64,000 nucleotides of DNA from Adenophora triphylla var. japonica (Eukaryota; Streptophyta; Magnoliopsida; Asterales; Campanulaceae), in the NCBI GenBank assembly GCA_022495995.1, contig JAFEMH010000747.1, positions 558,001 to 622,000 of the forward strand. Direction: 5' to 3'. Numbering within the stretch: the first letter of the stretch is position 1; each line of letters starts with the position of its first letter. Shown here piece after piece: positions 23,198-34,482 of the stretch. The notes under the pieces are model-generated. The model did not search any database. It was not told the origin of the DNA and saw only the letters and a program-made list of their open reading frames with translations. Made by a program: the position numbers and the translations under genes.

Positions 23198-24464
23198 TCA
23201 ATGCATAGATGACCCCTCAAGAAATTGGACTCGGGAGAAGTGTTGGATCGAGGAAATGAAGGCATACTTAGAAAGTGGCGAGCCGCCGGATGACGAGAAG
23301 AAGGCTCGAGCTATCAAAAGAAAGCTCAGAGAGTATGTGATTCGGGGAGGCGAGCTATTCGAGAAGATCCTACACTCGACCATTGCTAAAGTGTATCCAT
23401 CCTCAAGAGGTCGCCCTACTAATACACGAAGTGCATAGTGGAATTTGTGGTGCACACCGGGGGCGGGACTCTAGGCGACAAATTAATCACTTTGGGGTAC
23501 TACGGCACACATGAGAGGCGTACTCATAATTTTGTTCAACGGTGCGATCAATGCCAAAGGTTTGCCAACTTACCTCATATGCCTACAACCGAGCGAGACT
23601 CCGGTAATTGCGGCTGGCCATTCGACATGTGGGGTGTCGACTTGATTGGACCCTTCCCTCCCGCAGGAAATTGCAAGTATGTGATCGTTGCTATAGATTA
23701 CTTCACTAAATGGGTTGAGGCTAAACCATTAGCTCGTATCACGAGAGGAAAATGCTATCAATTTCATTCATGATTTTATTTGGTGTCGATTTGGTTTTCC
23801 TCGAGCCATAGTATCGAACAACGGGCAATTCTCCGAGCTTTCGAAGCGAGAGATGAACGAGTGGGAATCGGGCATTGGCAATCTTACGTCGCCTACCCTC
23901 AAGGAAATGGGCAAGCTGAGGCAGCGAATAAACTTGTCCTATCAGCACTCAAGACAGGACTCGTAGGTCGACGCAACAACTGGTTGGACGAACTCCCACT
24001 TGCTCTTTGGGCAGTTCGCACAACCACTCGGGGGCCTACGGGGGAAACCCCTTTCGCTCTCACATATGGATCGAGGCCGTGGCACCTGCGAGCTCGAGAT
24101 TCCCATTTGCTAGAGTGACTTTCTTCAATCGGGAGCAAAATGATAACAACGATTGATCGACCTGGATCTAATCGACGAGAAGCGAGAAACAGCCTACCTC
24201 CGAATGGTCAACTACAAGCAGCGAACTAAGAGTTACCACGATAAGAAGGTCAAAGCAAGGTCATTCCAGGTTGGAGATTATGTGTTAAGAAAGATTGAAG
24301 CAACGGGTAGAAGGACCCAGCAGAACAAGCTATCTCCTAACTGGGAAGGTCCCTATGTAGTCACTCGAGTCATCAAGGAAGGAACCTACATGATAGCTCA
24401 CCCCGGAGGTGACGAGTTGAAACACCCTTGGCATGCTACTCATCTCATCAAATACTACTTCTAG
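23198..24464 (+). pseudogene. Integrase of element A, second catalytic Asp replaced
   Basis: An H2C2 zinc-binding region (about 23430-23570, ending CDQCQRFANLPHMP) is followed by the core: WPFDMWGVDLIGPFPPAG (first Asp, about 23620-23665) and YVIVAIDYFTKWVEAKPLA. At the second catalytic position, 23817-23819, the codon is AAC (IVSNNG) where SDNG is expected. YPQGNGQAEAANK contains the catalytic Glu (about 23895-23935). The C-terminal GPY/F-type region (24153-24464) has NKLSPNWEGPYVVTRVIKEG and ends at a stop at 24462. Several frameshifts. Confidence 0.9.
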
Positions 24465-24589
24465 CTTTTAGTTTTCAGGTTCAAGCTTGTGTTAGTCCTA
24501 GTTTCAAGTTGATGTAAGCATGTTTCCTACTTCAATGAAAAACGCAGTTTATTCGATCAAACATCTTTGTTACATTAACGTCAACAAGC

Positions 24590-24960
24590 TCGACTCTTAG
24601 TCAGCTTCGTTTTAACAAGCTCGATTCTTAATCAGCTTTGTTTATTTAAACAAGTCCGACTCTTAGTCGACTTCGTTCTAACGAGCTCGACTCTTAGTCA
24701 GCGTCGTTCTAACAAGCTCGATTCTTAATCAGCTTTGTTTATTTAAACAAGTCCGACTCTTGGTCGACTTCGTTCTAACGAGCTCGACTCTTAGTCAGCG
24801 TCGTTCTAACAAGCTCGATTCTTAATCAGCTTTGTTTATCTAACAAGTCCGACTCTTAGTCGACTTCGTTCTAACAGACTCGATCCTTGGTCAGTTTTTT
24901 AGATTTAGCTCGACCCTAGGTCAGCTACCATAATAAACGAGTTCGACTCATGGTCAATCT
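24590..24960. repeat. Higher-order tandem repeat between pol and the antisense gene of element A
   Basis: Units of about 31 bp (AACAAGCTCGACTCTTAGTC...TTCGTT) occur in three related types (GCTCGACTC, GCTCGATTC, GTCCGACTC) that repeat in the same order about three times, a higher-order period of about 95 bp, then degrade. Confidence 0.9.
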
Positions 24961-25299
24961 TGTTCACAGGAAAAAGTTAACCAAGTCTGAGGTCGACTAA
25001 ATCAACAAGATTAGGTCGCCTCTAGGCTCAAGTTGACTCATTTACCCTATCTATATCTAGCTCGACACTTACTTCAACAAGCATACAACATGCAATCAAG
25101 AAAGGTTGGCTACGATTAAATATGAACAAGTCTCCCTAAAGCGGGCTAAGACTTAAAATATGATAACTTGTTTCTATGCCTCCCAAAAACTGGGCCAAGG
25201 CATTCAGATAATGTTAGATCAAAAAAGGCAAAAATTGTTTGGAACTTGTTCATTACAATGCTGCTTGAAATAATTTAAGAGGCCAGGTCGGCATTGGTC
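24961..25299. other. Spacer between tandem repeat and antisense gene
   Basis: No gene recognised; diverged remnants of the same TCGACTC/GGTCGAC words continue to about 25080. Confidence 0.5.
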
Positions 25300-28200
25300 T
25301 GATCGTCGGTGGTAGCTTGATCTTCACTCATAGGATCTTGTTCTTTGAGGGCTCGAGGGTTTACCCGACTACGTATAGACCCGATGATCGACCTCCTCTT
25401 CCCATAGTGGCGGCGTCTTCCATCTCTTGTAAGATTACATCAAAGTTTCTATCAATAACAGGGGGAGCTTCCCACTTCTCACAGTGGTCCTCTTCATCCT
25501 CCTGAGCAATGAAGGCCAGATCATTTTCGAGGTAGGGAACGGCGAGTGGCCACCTCTAGCCGTCATATCATGCGGGATTCGAGAAAACCAACGAGCTAAG
25601 CGCTCGATGGTAGCTGTCATTGTTGGATCCACCGGTGCTCGGCAGAGCCATATGCCTCTTGCCAACCTCGAGAAAGTCACGGGCCTTAGACACGATGGCA
25701 TTATAATACTCGTCCCCCTCTTTAAACTTTTCAACCGCAAATTCGGTGGCGTTCTTAGCGGCAATGTCGGCGGCGGCCCTCTCGGCGGCCTTGAGGTCTT
25801 CTTGCCATTTCCCTCGTTCAAGCCGAAGCGATCTTCTTGCGGTTTGACCATGAGATCGTCCTTGTCCTTCAAGAGTTGGGAAGCTGTTGCCGGCTCCTTT
25901 GGGTCTTCACCGGCTCCTTCCTCTCGGCCTCTTTCTCCGCTTCAACCTCCTTAAGCTTGGACTCGAGATGCTTCAAGGTCGGCGAGCTTTGGTCTTCACC
26001 ATCTCGTTGGCTTCATAAGAGTTGTCCAAATCATTGTCTTGCTCCTTGAGATCCATGAAGCTCTTTAGCCTTTTTGGAATAGTCTGAAGGGCTTGTCTCT
26101 CCCTTTCAATGGAGGCCCTCCAAGAGCTTTTGGCCTGCTCGATCATGGTAAGATTCTGCATTCCAAAGAAAACAAAGAAGTGTTAGCTCGAGACTTCAGT
26201 TGGTCGAGTAAAAGAATAAGCGACTAAAATGAAAATGAAAGTAAAGAGTTACCTCGCAATGAGCAAGTCCAGATCGGCGAGAACTCCTCAGGCGTTATGC
26301 CCTTGTCAGCAAAGTGAGCTAGCAGGCTCACATCCACAGCTCTCCTCACAATGACTTGACCCAAGTTCATAGTTGGATAAGAGCGGCTCATGCAGTTAAC
26401 TCCCTCGAGAGAAGGGACGTCACTCAACCTCTGCATCATCTCTTCAACAGATTCTTGATCAAGATGAGAGGAGGGGGGAGGAGGTGGAGGTGTTTGATTA
26501 GAAGAAACGGCCTTGCCCTTTCCAGACCTCAGCCTTTTCCTGGTGTTCAGAGCTTGATCATCGACCTCCTCGGCAGCATCATCATCAATCTCTACCACAT
26601 TCATAGGGCTAGATCCTGCTACCTCGGCTCCAGAGGTCTCCATGTTGATATCCTGAATTGGGTCGGAGCTCGGACTTACTCTAGTCGACTTAGAAGATGC
26701 TTCACCTCCATCAGTAGCACCCACAGACTGGGTACCACTTTGCAAAGGGTCTTCCTCTTCTACCCCTTCCATTGGCACCATCCCGATGTTCTCCTTCGAC
26801 AGCAAGCTGGTCCTCAAAGCGGCCTCTCTTTGCCTATCAGCTCGAGCATTGGCCTTCCCATGGTCTTTCCTCGCTTTCTTCTTATCAGAAACCCCAACGA
26901 TGCGAACCATGTTAGCTTCTTGCTCAGGAGTCAGAACTGCAACAAAATTAAAGTGAACAAGTATTAAATCGACATACGAGCAAAAGTTCTATATACGAGC
27001 AAAAGTTCTATATACGAGCAAAAGTTCTATGTACAAACACGACATGAGCGACTTGGTCATACTATGAGCGAGTTAGCAAGTTGCGAGTTAATTATTCTAC
27101 GCGCAGAAACTATGTACGAGCTACAGTTCCAACCATGACTTACTCACCCTAGACGAGTTGATCATTCATGCCAGTAATTCAATGAAAGGCACATAAAAGA
27201 AAAGGCGAGCAAAGAGATCTTACCACCGGCATGCTCCCCGTTGGTTTTGCGGTAATTTTTGTCCTTCTTACAAAGCTGGCACTCATCCCCAAATTTTCCC
27301 AGGTGGTGAGTTATCCGATGCAGGTATATCAAGCCACTTGGCACGGGGATAAGGGGCTCCACCACTCCATCCCCCGGCATCATTCCGGCTTGAATAAAGT
27401 TGTACTTGGTGGTAAGCAAACTCTCCCAAGCGATGGGCCTTCTCGACACTAACCGACATAAAGCCACTGTACAAACTAAGATACCAAGACGGCTCCCAAA
27501 GTCCCTCTCATCTATGGCTTCGGTCTCACCATTGGGCAATGGAAATTCCCATCCTAATCTACTCTCCACCACCACAACGTGCGAATTCCAGCCCACTGTG
27601 TTTCTTGGGGAGATTGGTGAAAAGTTTGGGAGATTTAGGCTTAGAGGGAATGCGATGCTTAGATCACCGCCCACTATATTTGATGGTAAAAAATTCTTTA
27701 AATACCCTCATACAGGCTCGTATCCTAAAAATCTACACACCATGGCAAAGCACACGAGGACCCTACAAGTATTAGCTCCAAGTTTGAAGGGAAGGGCATT
27801 TGCACATTCTAGAAATTCATTGATAAAAGGGTCAAGAGGCAACCATGAGGCCCGGCAACAAGTGGCCAGTAAAGAAAGCAACCTTGGTAGCATCCTTAGT
27901 GAAGGTCGACCTATACTTTTTCATGAACTCCTTACGGGTATATATGGTTACCTGGTAATCCAACGGGTTGACTTCGCAGAAATCCTTGATCATACTTTTG
28001 TACCTAGAAGGCAAATTCGATTGCCACGCGATGGCCCTTGGGGAACATAGCCCCTCTCATTCTTGCTGGCACCACATTGGGCCCAAATGCGTTGACAATT
28101 CGAGGACCGAAGAAGTTGAGGCGGCGTTCCCTTCTTGAGTCGTCATATACGTACAAGCAAAAGAGGAAGCGGGGAGTCGATCCTATGATCATGTTCGGTC

Positions 28201-28542
28201 GACCTACCTAAGGACGACCTAGACTCCACAGGAAACCTATCCTATTTCTAAGGAAGGAGGGCTTTTGGACGTCCACTAACATAAAACAAGGTGATATGGT
28301 CAAGCAATTCATGGAATAGATGAAAAGCGACAACATTTGAGTCGTCAATCACCACATTTTCAATTTCTCCTACAATGGGCAGCCCTATCTCGGTGTAATT
28401 CAATCCCCAACTAGTCAAAATGGAGGCACACTCATCCGGGGACATCACTCTCCCGCTCCCAGTTCACATTCTTGCATGCCCTACGGTTAACGATGCAGTA
28501 ACCGTACCACGCTCACAGTTCGCAACTAAAGGTCCTAGCCGT
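25300..28542 (-). pseudogene. Antisense multi-exon gene (aORF) of Tat element A
   Basis: Read right to left. Exon 1 (about 28542-27224) has the ECASILTSWGLNYTEIGLP domain, a MPSRYKSMIKDFCEVN segment, the Transposase_28-like NEFLECANALPFKLG and CRFLGYEP block, ESRLGWEFPLPNGE, and a CQLCKK motif; it ends at a GT donor. Intron about 26937-27223. Exon 2 (26936-26253) begins VLTPEQEANMVRIVG and is basic, acidic and Pro-rich in turn. Intron 26157-26252. Exon 3 (from 26156) is coiled-coil, NLTMIEQAKSSWRASIERER onward, with ERAAADIAAKNATEFAVEKF near 25780. The start is ACG at 28540-28542 where element B has ATG, and stops and frameshifts occur. Function unknown. Confidence 0.8.
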
Positions 28543-29015
28543 AGGCGGAAACGGAGAACAATACATAAATTAAAACCCTAAAGCAAAGATACGAAGGAAA
28601 TACCTCAATTAATTGCGAAAGGTAGGTTCGTTCTTGGGGCCGAGAGATAGATTTAAATCTTCTTTGCAATCCCTTGATTATCGCCGGAGAAGAAGAAGTT
28701 TTAAGAAGCGGTAAAGTTACGAACGAAGGGGGATTTTTCTATTTATATTTCCCTAAATTTGGAAAGGGAAAGGAAAATCAAAATTAATTTTCCAAAATTA
28801 AAGATTGAGGCGGTTTCGAGAAGGAGTTTCAAACGTCGGAAGCGTAATCATTACAAAAATCGGCGCTCCTTCATCTCCCACGTTCATCGCCAACGATCGG
28901 GATGTTGCCACGTCATCATGGTCGACCTACTTCATAGACTAGCATCGACCTGCGAGTAAAGCAATTTTCATCGAAGAAATCTTCTTAACTTCCAAGTCGA
29001 CGAAGTCAACTCGAA

Positions 29016-29026
29016 AGTTGGGGGCA
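29016..29026 (+). other. Polypurine tract of element A
   Basis: AAGTTGGGGGCA directly before the 3' LTR; same wording in element B at about 13354-13364. It would prime plus-strand DNA synthesis. Confidence 0.65.
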
Positions 29027-29687
29027 GAACATACCGAAGGTGCCGAGTTGGGCCAAGCAAGTAAAGCCCAATTGTATCCGGCTTTGATTATCACATTCTC
29101 AATATGGATGGCCCGGTCGGAAGCAAAGCCCATTTCCAAGATCGGTCGACTAAGCCCATGGTGCGGCTCACTGGGCCCAGGCTTAACTTAGTCCGAGCCT
29201 CGAGAATCCATATTATAACTCGGGTGCGAACCATGCTCTACCCAGACGGTCGGGTCGACCATTCCACGAGTGACGACCTCGACCTAAATCAACAAGTGAC
29301 GAGTGACGACTTAACACTTGCCGGCTTATTTGGTTGAACAATCCTCATAACCACATCCCTATAAATCGGGGACCGTTATAGACATGTTCCCACGTCCAAG
29401 TAACTGCCGCTATAATCTCGGAGGACATGTCGCCTCCCCAAAAATACATCACTCCTGCCTATAAATACTTCATCACTACCAAACGGTGAAAGGTAACTGC
29501 CATTTTGTATTCTGAGTTCATTGTTCAATACATTTTGAGCTATACAACTGTAATCTTACTCTCACGCCCGAGCGTCTTCGCCGGAGACACATCCGGCTAG
29601 TCGTGGGTTCTGTTTTCAGGTCAAAAAGCCAGGTGATCAGTCCTGCCACGTGGAGGAAGATTGATAAGCACATTTCCTGCAGCATCA
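29027..29687 (+). repeat. 3' LTR of element A
   Basis: 661 bp, nearly identical to 17611-18266; the leading T is missing (GAACATACC). TATA at 29460. Differences from the 5' LTR cluster at about 29110-29260. Followed by the ACACT duplication. Confidence 0.95.
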
Positions 29688-30110
29688 ACACTTATAAATG
29701 CCGATGAAGGCATCCAGGAGAGGCCGACCAAATGCCTACTCTCTTTTATTTGGCATTTATACATGTCGACGAATATTATATGCCGAGTAGCATACCTCAC
29801 AGGCGTACGTAAAGAATGCAATTCTAATCCTAATCAAAGAATTCTAATCCTAATCAAAGAAGGACCGTGAGAAGTTATAATCCAACTAGAATTATAATTC
29901 TGCTCTTACATAGCTTACTATTCAAAGATGGACTATGCATTTTATACATATAAATACATGTCATAATTCACACAATTCTGTTACGTATTACATACATATT
30001 TTCTTAACTCTCAACTATTGTCAATTGATTCACTCTTTATATCACATGCATACTTACTCTCACGTCGGAGTGCGTTCGTCGGTGAAGCCACGATCTAGTT
30101 TACGTGTTTA
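29688..30110. repeat. Older LTR-like sequence into which element A inserted (right half)
   Basis: Contains a TATA-like ATATAAATAC at about 29949 and, at 30055-30095, CTTACTCTCACGTCGGAGTG followed by CGTTCGTCGGTGAAGCCA, which parallels the CTTACTCTCACGCCCGAGCG/TTCGCCGGAGACACA segment of element A's LTR. A 20-bp word (ATTCTAATCCTAATCAAAGA) is repeated in tandem at 29820-29860. The left half should lie before 17610. Extent is uncertain. Confidence 0.45.
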
Positions 30111-30738
30111 TTAATATTTTTTAGGATATTCAAAAATAAAAAATTCAACCTGTCGATAGATTTGTTCTGATGCCAACGTTTTTGTTAAAATAAAAAACCG
30201 TGAAAATGAAAATGAACGGTCGACTAGGCAGTTTCACCGGACCCGAGTTGAATAGGACAGGCCCGAATCCATAAACATCAACGTGGGAATCAATTCGTTT
30301 GACCAGGAGGAAAAATGGGTTTGACCTCTCTTTTCCCTGAATAAGAAGAGCCATTAATTTAAGAAAGTGGCCCAAAAGTTTCCCACCAAGTGGGAGCAGA
30401 GTTTTCAACTCACAGCCTGGCGTTTCTTGGCCAATACTTATTGGCTTTTTCTACGCAACTCGCAAACTCTCTCTCCAAGTTTCTAATCAGCGTTTGAGAT
30501 CTCTTGTAAAACATACGTGAATATTACGGCAGATTGTTTGTACAGAACTTTCCTATATGCTTCATAGCACCTTTGGAATCAGTCTACGACCGTTGCTTCA
30601 AAGAAAAATTAATAAAGAAAAAATAAAAAATACAGCGAAAACAAATAAAAGTTATTATATTTTAAAAATGGGGCATTTCTACTTTTGAAAAATAAATATT
30701 ACAAAAAAAATCACACATGTTGGATATTTCAACAAACT
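30111..30738. other. Unassigned sequence between elements A and C
   Basis: No gene recognised. AT-rich, with a segment (30265-30310, ATAAACATCAACGTGGGAAT) resembling 16955-17000. Confidence 0.4.
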
Positions 30739-31599
30739 TGATGAGCCCGAACCTGCTGGACCGGGCCCACGCTCGGTCTGGTCCAAGGAACCTGTGACGT
30801 GACATTCTCTAGACCGCTGGAGTCAAGACTGCGGACATATAGACCCTTGAGGTCAAGACCGCGTTCCTCCCCGCATCATCCTTCTCAAAGACCGGAGGGA
30901 TCCTGACCGCTAGATATGTGCCCGCAGGAGGTATGACCGCTCCATCTGTGTCCGCGTCAAATACCTTTGACCGCGCCCAAGATGTTGACCGCGGGCTCAT
31001 ACCTGCCTCCCGGTTATCTCTCCTGCCTCCCGATTAATGTCAAGCCTTATTGAGCACGTTAGCTTACTGGCTCTGGCATGCAAGTGGCTGGCTCACTCCC
31101 ATCGCATTCAATGCGGCTCAGACAGGCTCCTACTATTTCATTTAATGCGCCAAGCCATATGCACGGCTCATGTCCCTTTCAGCCATGTTCCCTCTCCAGT
31201 CAATGTTCCCTACCTGACATGACCAATTAGCTGCGAACACGTGTAGGAGGTCAAATACCAAAGTGCCCTCTAGGGCTGATCTCATTGCTTACATCAACAA
31301 GCACCTTTCCATTGCCTATAAATAGAAGACCTTTGTCCCATTGGGCAAGGTAAGTTCCAAATATATTGAGTAAGCCATATTATTCTCAAACCCTAAACAC
31401 TTACACACACTCAAGGTATTCCAAGCCTTTATTACTCAGTATTCTTACTCTCACACCAGAGGGCCTGAGTTGGATTAACATCCAACTTTGACCTTAACGG
31501 TGCATCATTTGTGTTGTGTTCTAGGTACATCAAACTATCCAAAATATCCTGCCAGATATTCTTGAACCGCTCTTGACCCTGAAAAGCTTGGCGTCATCA
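30739..31599 (+). repeat. 5' LTR of element C
   Basis: TGATGAGCCCGAACC...GGCGTCATCA, 861 bp. TATA box TATAAATA at 31317-31324. The segment 30810-31000 repeats a (A/T)GACCGC word about eight times at irregular spacing. The candidate 5-bp flank AAACT cannot be verified because the 3' end is truncated. Confidence 0.92.
31317..31324 (+). promoter_or_regulatory. TATA box in 5' LTR of element C
   Basis: TATAAATA in the context CATTGCCTATAAATAGAAG, the expected core promoter of the LTR. Confidence 0.7.
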
Positions 31600-31600
31600 G

Positions 31601-31618
31601 TGGTTCCATTGCCGGGAA
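31601..31618 (+). other. Primer binding site of element C
   Basis: TGGTTCCATTGCCGGGAA one base after the LTR end; identical to the site in element A. Confidence 0.88.
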
Positions 31619-31729
31619 TTCGTCATTTGTTTTCTCGTTAAAAAATCTTTGTTTTCAGGCACACTTTGTGTCCTAAACAGCTGACTGTCAAAAGACACTT
31701 CTTTTCAGTCATTTTCTTCTTTTTAGAGC

Positions 31730-33531
31730 ATGTCTAAAACTTTGCAAAATGCTGATCATTTGACCATTGAGGAGGATAACCAGGCCTCACCTTCCAATGT
31801 CAATAAGGGTAAGGCTACGACCTCCATTTTTAACAGAATGGGGGCACGTTCTCAGCCACAACACAGCCTCTCCCCTGGTCAGAGGGCTATACACAAGCTA
31901 ACGGATGAGATACGTGCTGAGAAAGTCCAAGCCCTACTAAACAACAGCCCAAAAACTTCCCAAGCTCCCATAAAAGACAATGCCTTGAACACACCACTCT
32001 CCCCGGAGCAAATCCTGAGGAGGCAAGAGATTCTGGCCTCCAAGTCCAAGCTGATCGCTGAGGCCATGGCCGTCGCCGACGATCAAATGGAGATGTTTGA
32101 GATAGAGGCCAACGGAGGGCTCCAATTCCCTCAAGGGTCACAAAGGTTCTCCCAACGAGCTCCCCCTAAATCGCTTGCTAGTCAAGCTAGGGGGCAACCC
32201 GATTGAACCAACCCTTGATCGCGGACAACCGGCCAGACGCAGTGTGGTGCAGGGAAAGGACAGCGAGGAGGTTGGAGAAGAGGCCCAATTAAATCTACGT
32301 GCGAAGTCCAAAGCCAGACCCTTGGCTCTGGCCAAGGAGAAGGCCGTGACTCCACGGGCTAAAAATGTAAGGTTGATAATCAGAGCCCCGATTTTATCAA
32401 GTTTATGAACGAGATGTGGGAGACCCACCAAAAGGCCGCCCAGAAGTGTGGCCGCACCATGGATGCCTTCACTGATAAGATCGCCCGGGCACCTATTCAG
32501 AGGGGCAAACCCCCCCCCCCCCAAATGAAAACCTATGATGGCTTCAAAAATGCCAAGAGCCATATGGGACGATTTGAGGGGAAAATGGCTCTATTCTCCG
32601 CGGACGAGTCCGTGATGTGCAAAGCCTTGGCTGCAACTTTCACGGGCAAGGCCCTATCTTGGATGATAGCTCTCAAGCCCCGATCCATCCAATCATTCAG
32701 TTAGTTTAGAAGCATCTTTCTCAATGCCTTTGCTGGGGCAGGTGTGCCCGCTAGACCAAAGACAGAACTTGTCCGCATTAAGCAGGCCCCAAACGAGCCT
32801 ACAAAGGACTACATCTCTCGATTCAGGAAGGTGAGCGAAGAGATTGTGGATCTAGATGAAGGAGACATCAGACTCTGCGTTGAGGGCGGCCTCAGCTCCT
32901 CTTTCCTTAAGATGAATTTTGCCTCCAGCCGGCCTAAAATCGTCGAGGAGATGTATGAAAGGGCCTCGGCCATTGCATCCGCCGAAGAGCCCAATGTGCC
33001 CGCTCCCCGAGCTTCAGCGAAAGAAAGGATAAGCCAAGTACAGGAGACTACCCCAGAGCCTGCCCGCACCAACAACCAGGGCAAAAATCGAGGCCGTGGA
33101 TCAAATAACTCCGGAAAACGGTGGATGAAACATTTTACACCGAGCTCACCGAGCCAAGAGTGGTAATCATGAGAGCCTCAGACTTTCCTCCTCCTCCCCC
33201 AATGCTTCGAAAACCAAATGAGAGGAGTAGGGCTAAATTCTGTGAGTATCACAACGACCACGGGCATGGCACAGAGGACTGCTTCCAGTTGAAGCGAATT
33301 ATCCAGAAGAAAATCAACGACGGGGAGCTAACCAAGTGGGTTAAAGGAAACAACAATGCCCCTAATAACAATACTCAACAGCGGGCACGAAACACACGTG
33401 GTCCGGAGAGGAACGAAAGAGACCACTATGATGATGATTTGGGGATTATGACATTAATTTCATTGGCGAGGAGCCTCCCTCCAACAAGCATCTCTCCCTC
33501 CAGATTTGAACATTGGAGAAGGTTTTCCTAA
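31730..33531 (+). pseudogene. gag: gag of element C
   Basis: The ATG at 31730 opens 158 codons (MSKTLQNADHLTIEED...), then frames shift near 32170 and 32400. The gag core runs 32405-33000: MKTYDGFKNAKSHMGRFEGK, SADESVMCKALAATFTGKAL and PNEPTKDYISRFRKVSEEIV. The zinc motif CEYHNDHGHGTEDC is at about 33238-33280. A C10-12 homopolymer at about 32511-32521 lies near one join and may be a slippage site or assembly error. The stop at 32702 (TAG in SFS*F) interrupts the core. Structural protein of the virus-like particle by family. Confidence 0.88.
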
Positions 33532-33956
33532 TCCCCCCAATGGCTCCTGAGGAAGAGCAGGAAATAGGGTTCAAAAAGAGTGAACTTGGCTCCTCCCTAT
33601 TCCACTCTACTCAGCCCCTAACTCTCCCCATGAAGATTAACCGAGCCAACATACACCGGGTTTTGATTGATACAGGCGCGGCCAGGGATATTCTCTACTA
33701 CCACACGTTGGTAAGCATGAGAATGACCGAGGCTAACCTGACTCCTTATGCGGGCATGCTGGAGGGGTTCACCAACCACGCCGTGGGGGTAAAGGGGACG
33801 ATTGTGTTTGAAGTAACTATTGGGGAAAAGCCCATGCAGAAGACGGCCAAAATTACTTTCATGATGGTCGATCTTCCTTCCCAATACAATGCCATTCTCG
33901 GCGTAACAGCTCAGGCCGAATTGGGAATAGTTGCTTCCGTCCCCACCAAAGGGTGA
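33513..33956 (+). pseudogene. Aspartic protease of element C
   Basis: A 147-codon open frame with the active-site motif VLIDTGAARDILYYHTL (about 33660-33710), LEGFTNHAVGVKGTIVFEV and MMVDLPSQYNAILG. It stops at 33954-33956; the next frame (33953-34348) overlaps this stop by four bases. The flap and the active-site DTG are intact. Its opening ATG is internal to the polyprotein. Confidence 0.88.
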
Positions 33957-34348
33957 AATTTAACACCCCGGGCGGGGTTGCTACCATCAAGAACCAACCC
34001 GGGAGATTCCTCCGAGCACTTGAGGAGAAGAGAAAAGCTGATAAAGGCCAAACCTCCTGCCCGCAGAAGGAGGGCGAGGAGAAACCGAAGAAAGGAAAGG
34101 CCCTTGCACTTGTGCCGGCACCCATTCCAATTGGCATGCTTTCTTTCCATACCACTAAGGTGGAGCTCAAGACGAGCAGGAAATCTAAACAGTTGGCCCC
34201 TATTGTGGGAGGATACATTGATCGAGGAGTTGAGGGAAAGATTGACCGCGAGGTCATATATTCCATGGCAGCGCTGACCGGAGCTCAGGTCAACCCCCCA
34301 ACTATTGTTATTGACTCCTTGCACAATCGTGAAATCAGCGACCTTTAA
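33953..34348 (+). pseudogene. Protease-RT linker of element C
   Basis: A 131-codon open frame beginning MKFNTPGGVATIKNQPGRF, Lys/Glu-rich, with no catalytic motif seen. It lies where Tat polyproteins have a spacer between protease and RT. Ends at a TAA at 34346. Confidence 0.6.
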
Positions 34349-34482
34349 CCTAACGACGAGCTCGAGGAGGTGGTAATCAACTTCCACTTCCCCGAACAAA
34401 CTGTTAAGGTTGGGCTGGAAATTTACTGCGAGGAGAGAAGGATCCTCATCGAGTTCCTTAGAGCAAATTGTGATGTGTTCGC

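Larger units (their letters stand above)
17611..29687 (+). mobile_element. Tat-clade Ty3/gypsy retrotransposon, element A (12.1 kb)
   Basis: Structurally complete: LTRs of 656 and 661 bp, 5-bp ACACT duplication, PBS at 18270, polypurine tract at about 29016-29026, gag, protease, RT, RNase H, a second (archaeal-type) RNase H, integrase, then a tandem-repeat spacer and an antisense multi-exon gene. A second RNase H and an extra antisense ORF after integrase are known traits of the plant Tat/Retand/Ogre group. Reading frames carry many frameshifts and stops, so it is not autonomous. The LTRs remain very similar, with most differences in one short segment, suggesting a fairly young insertion. Confidence 0.95.
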
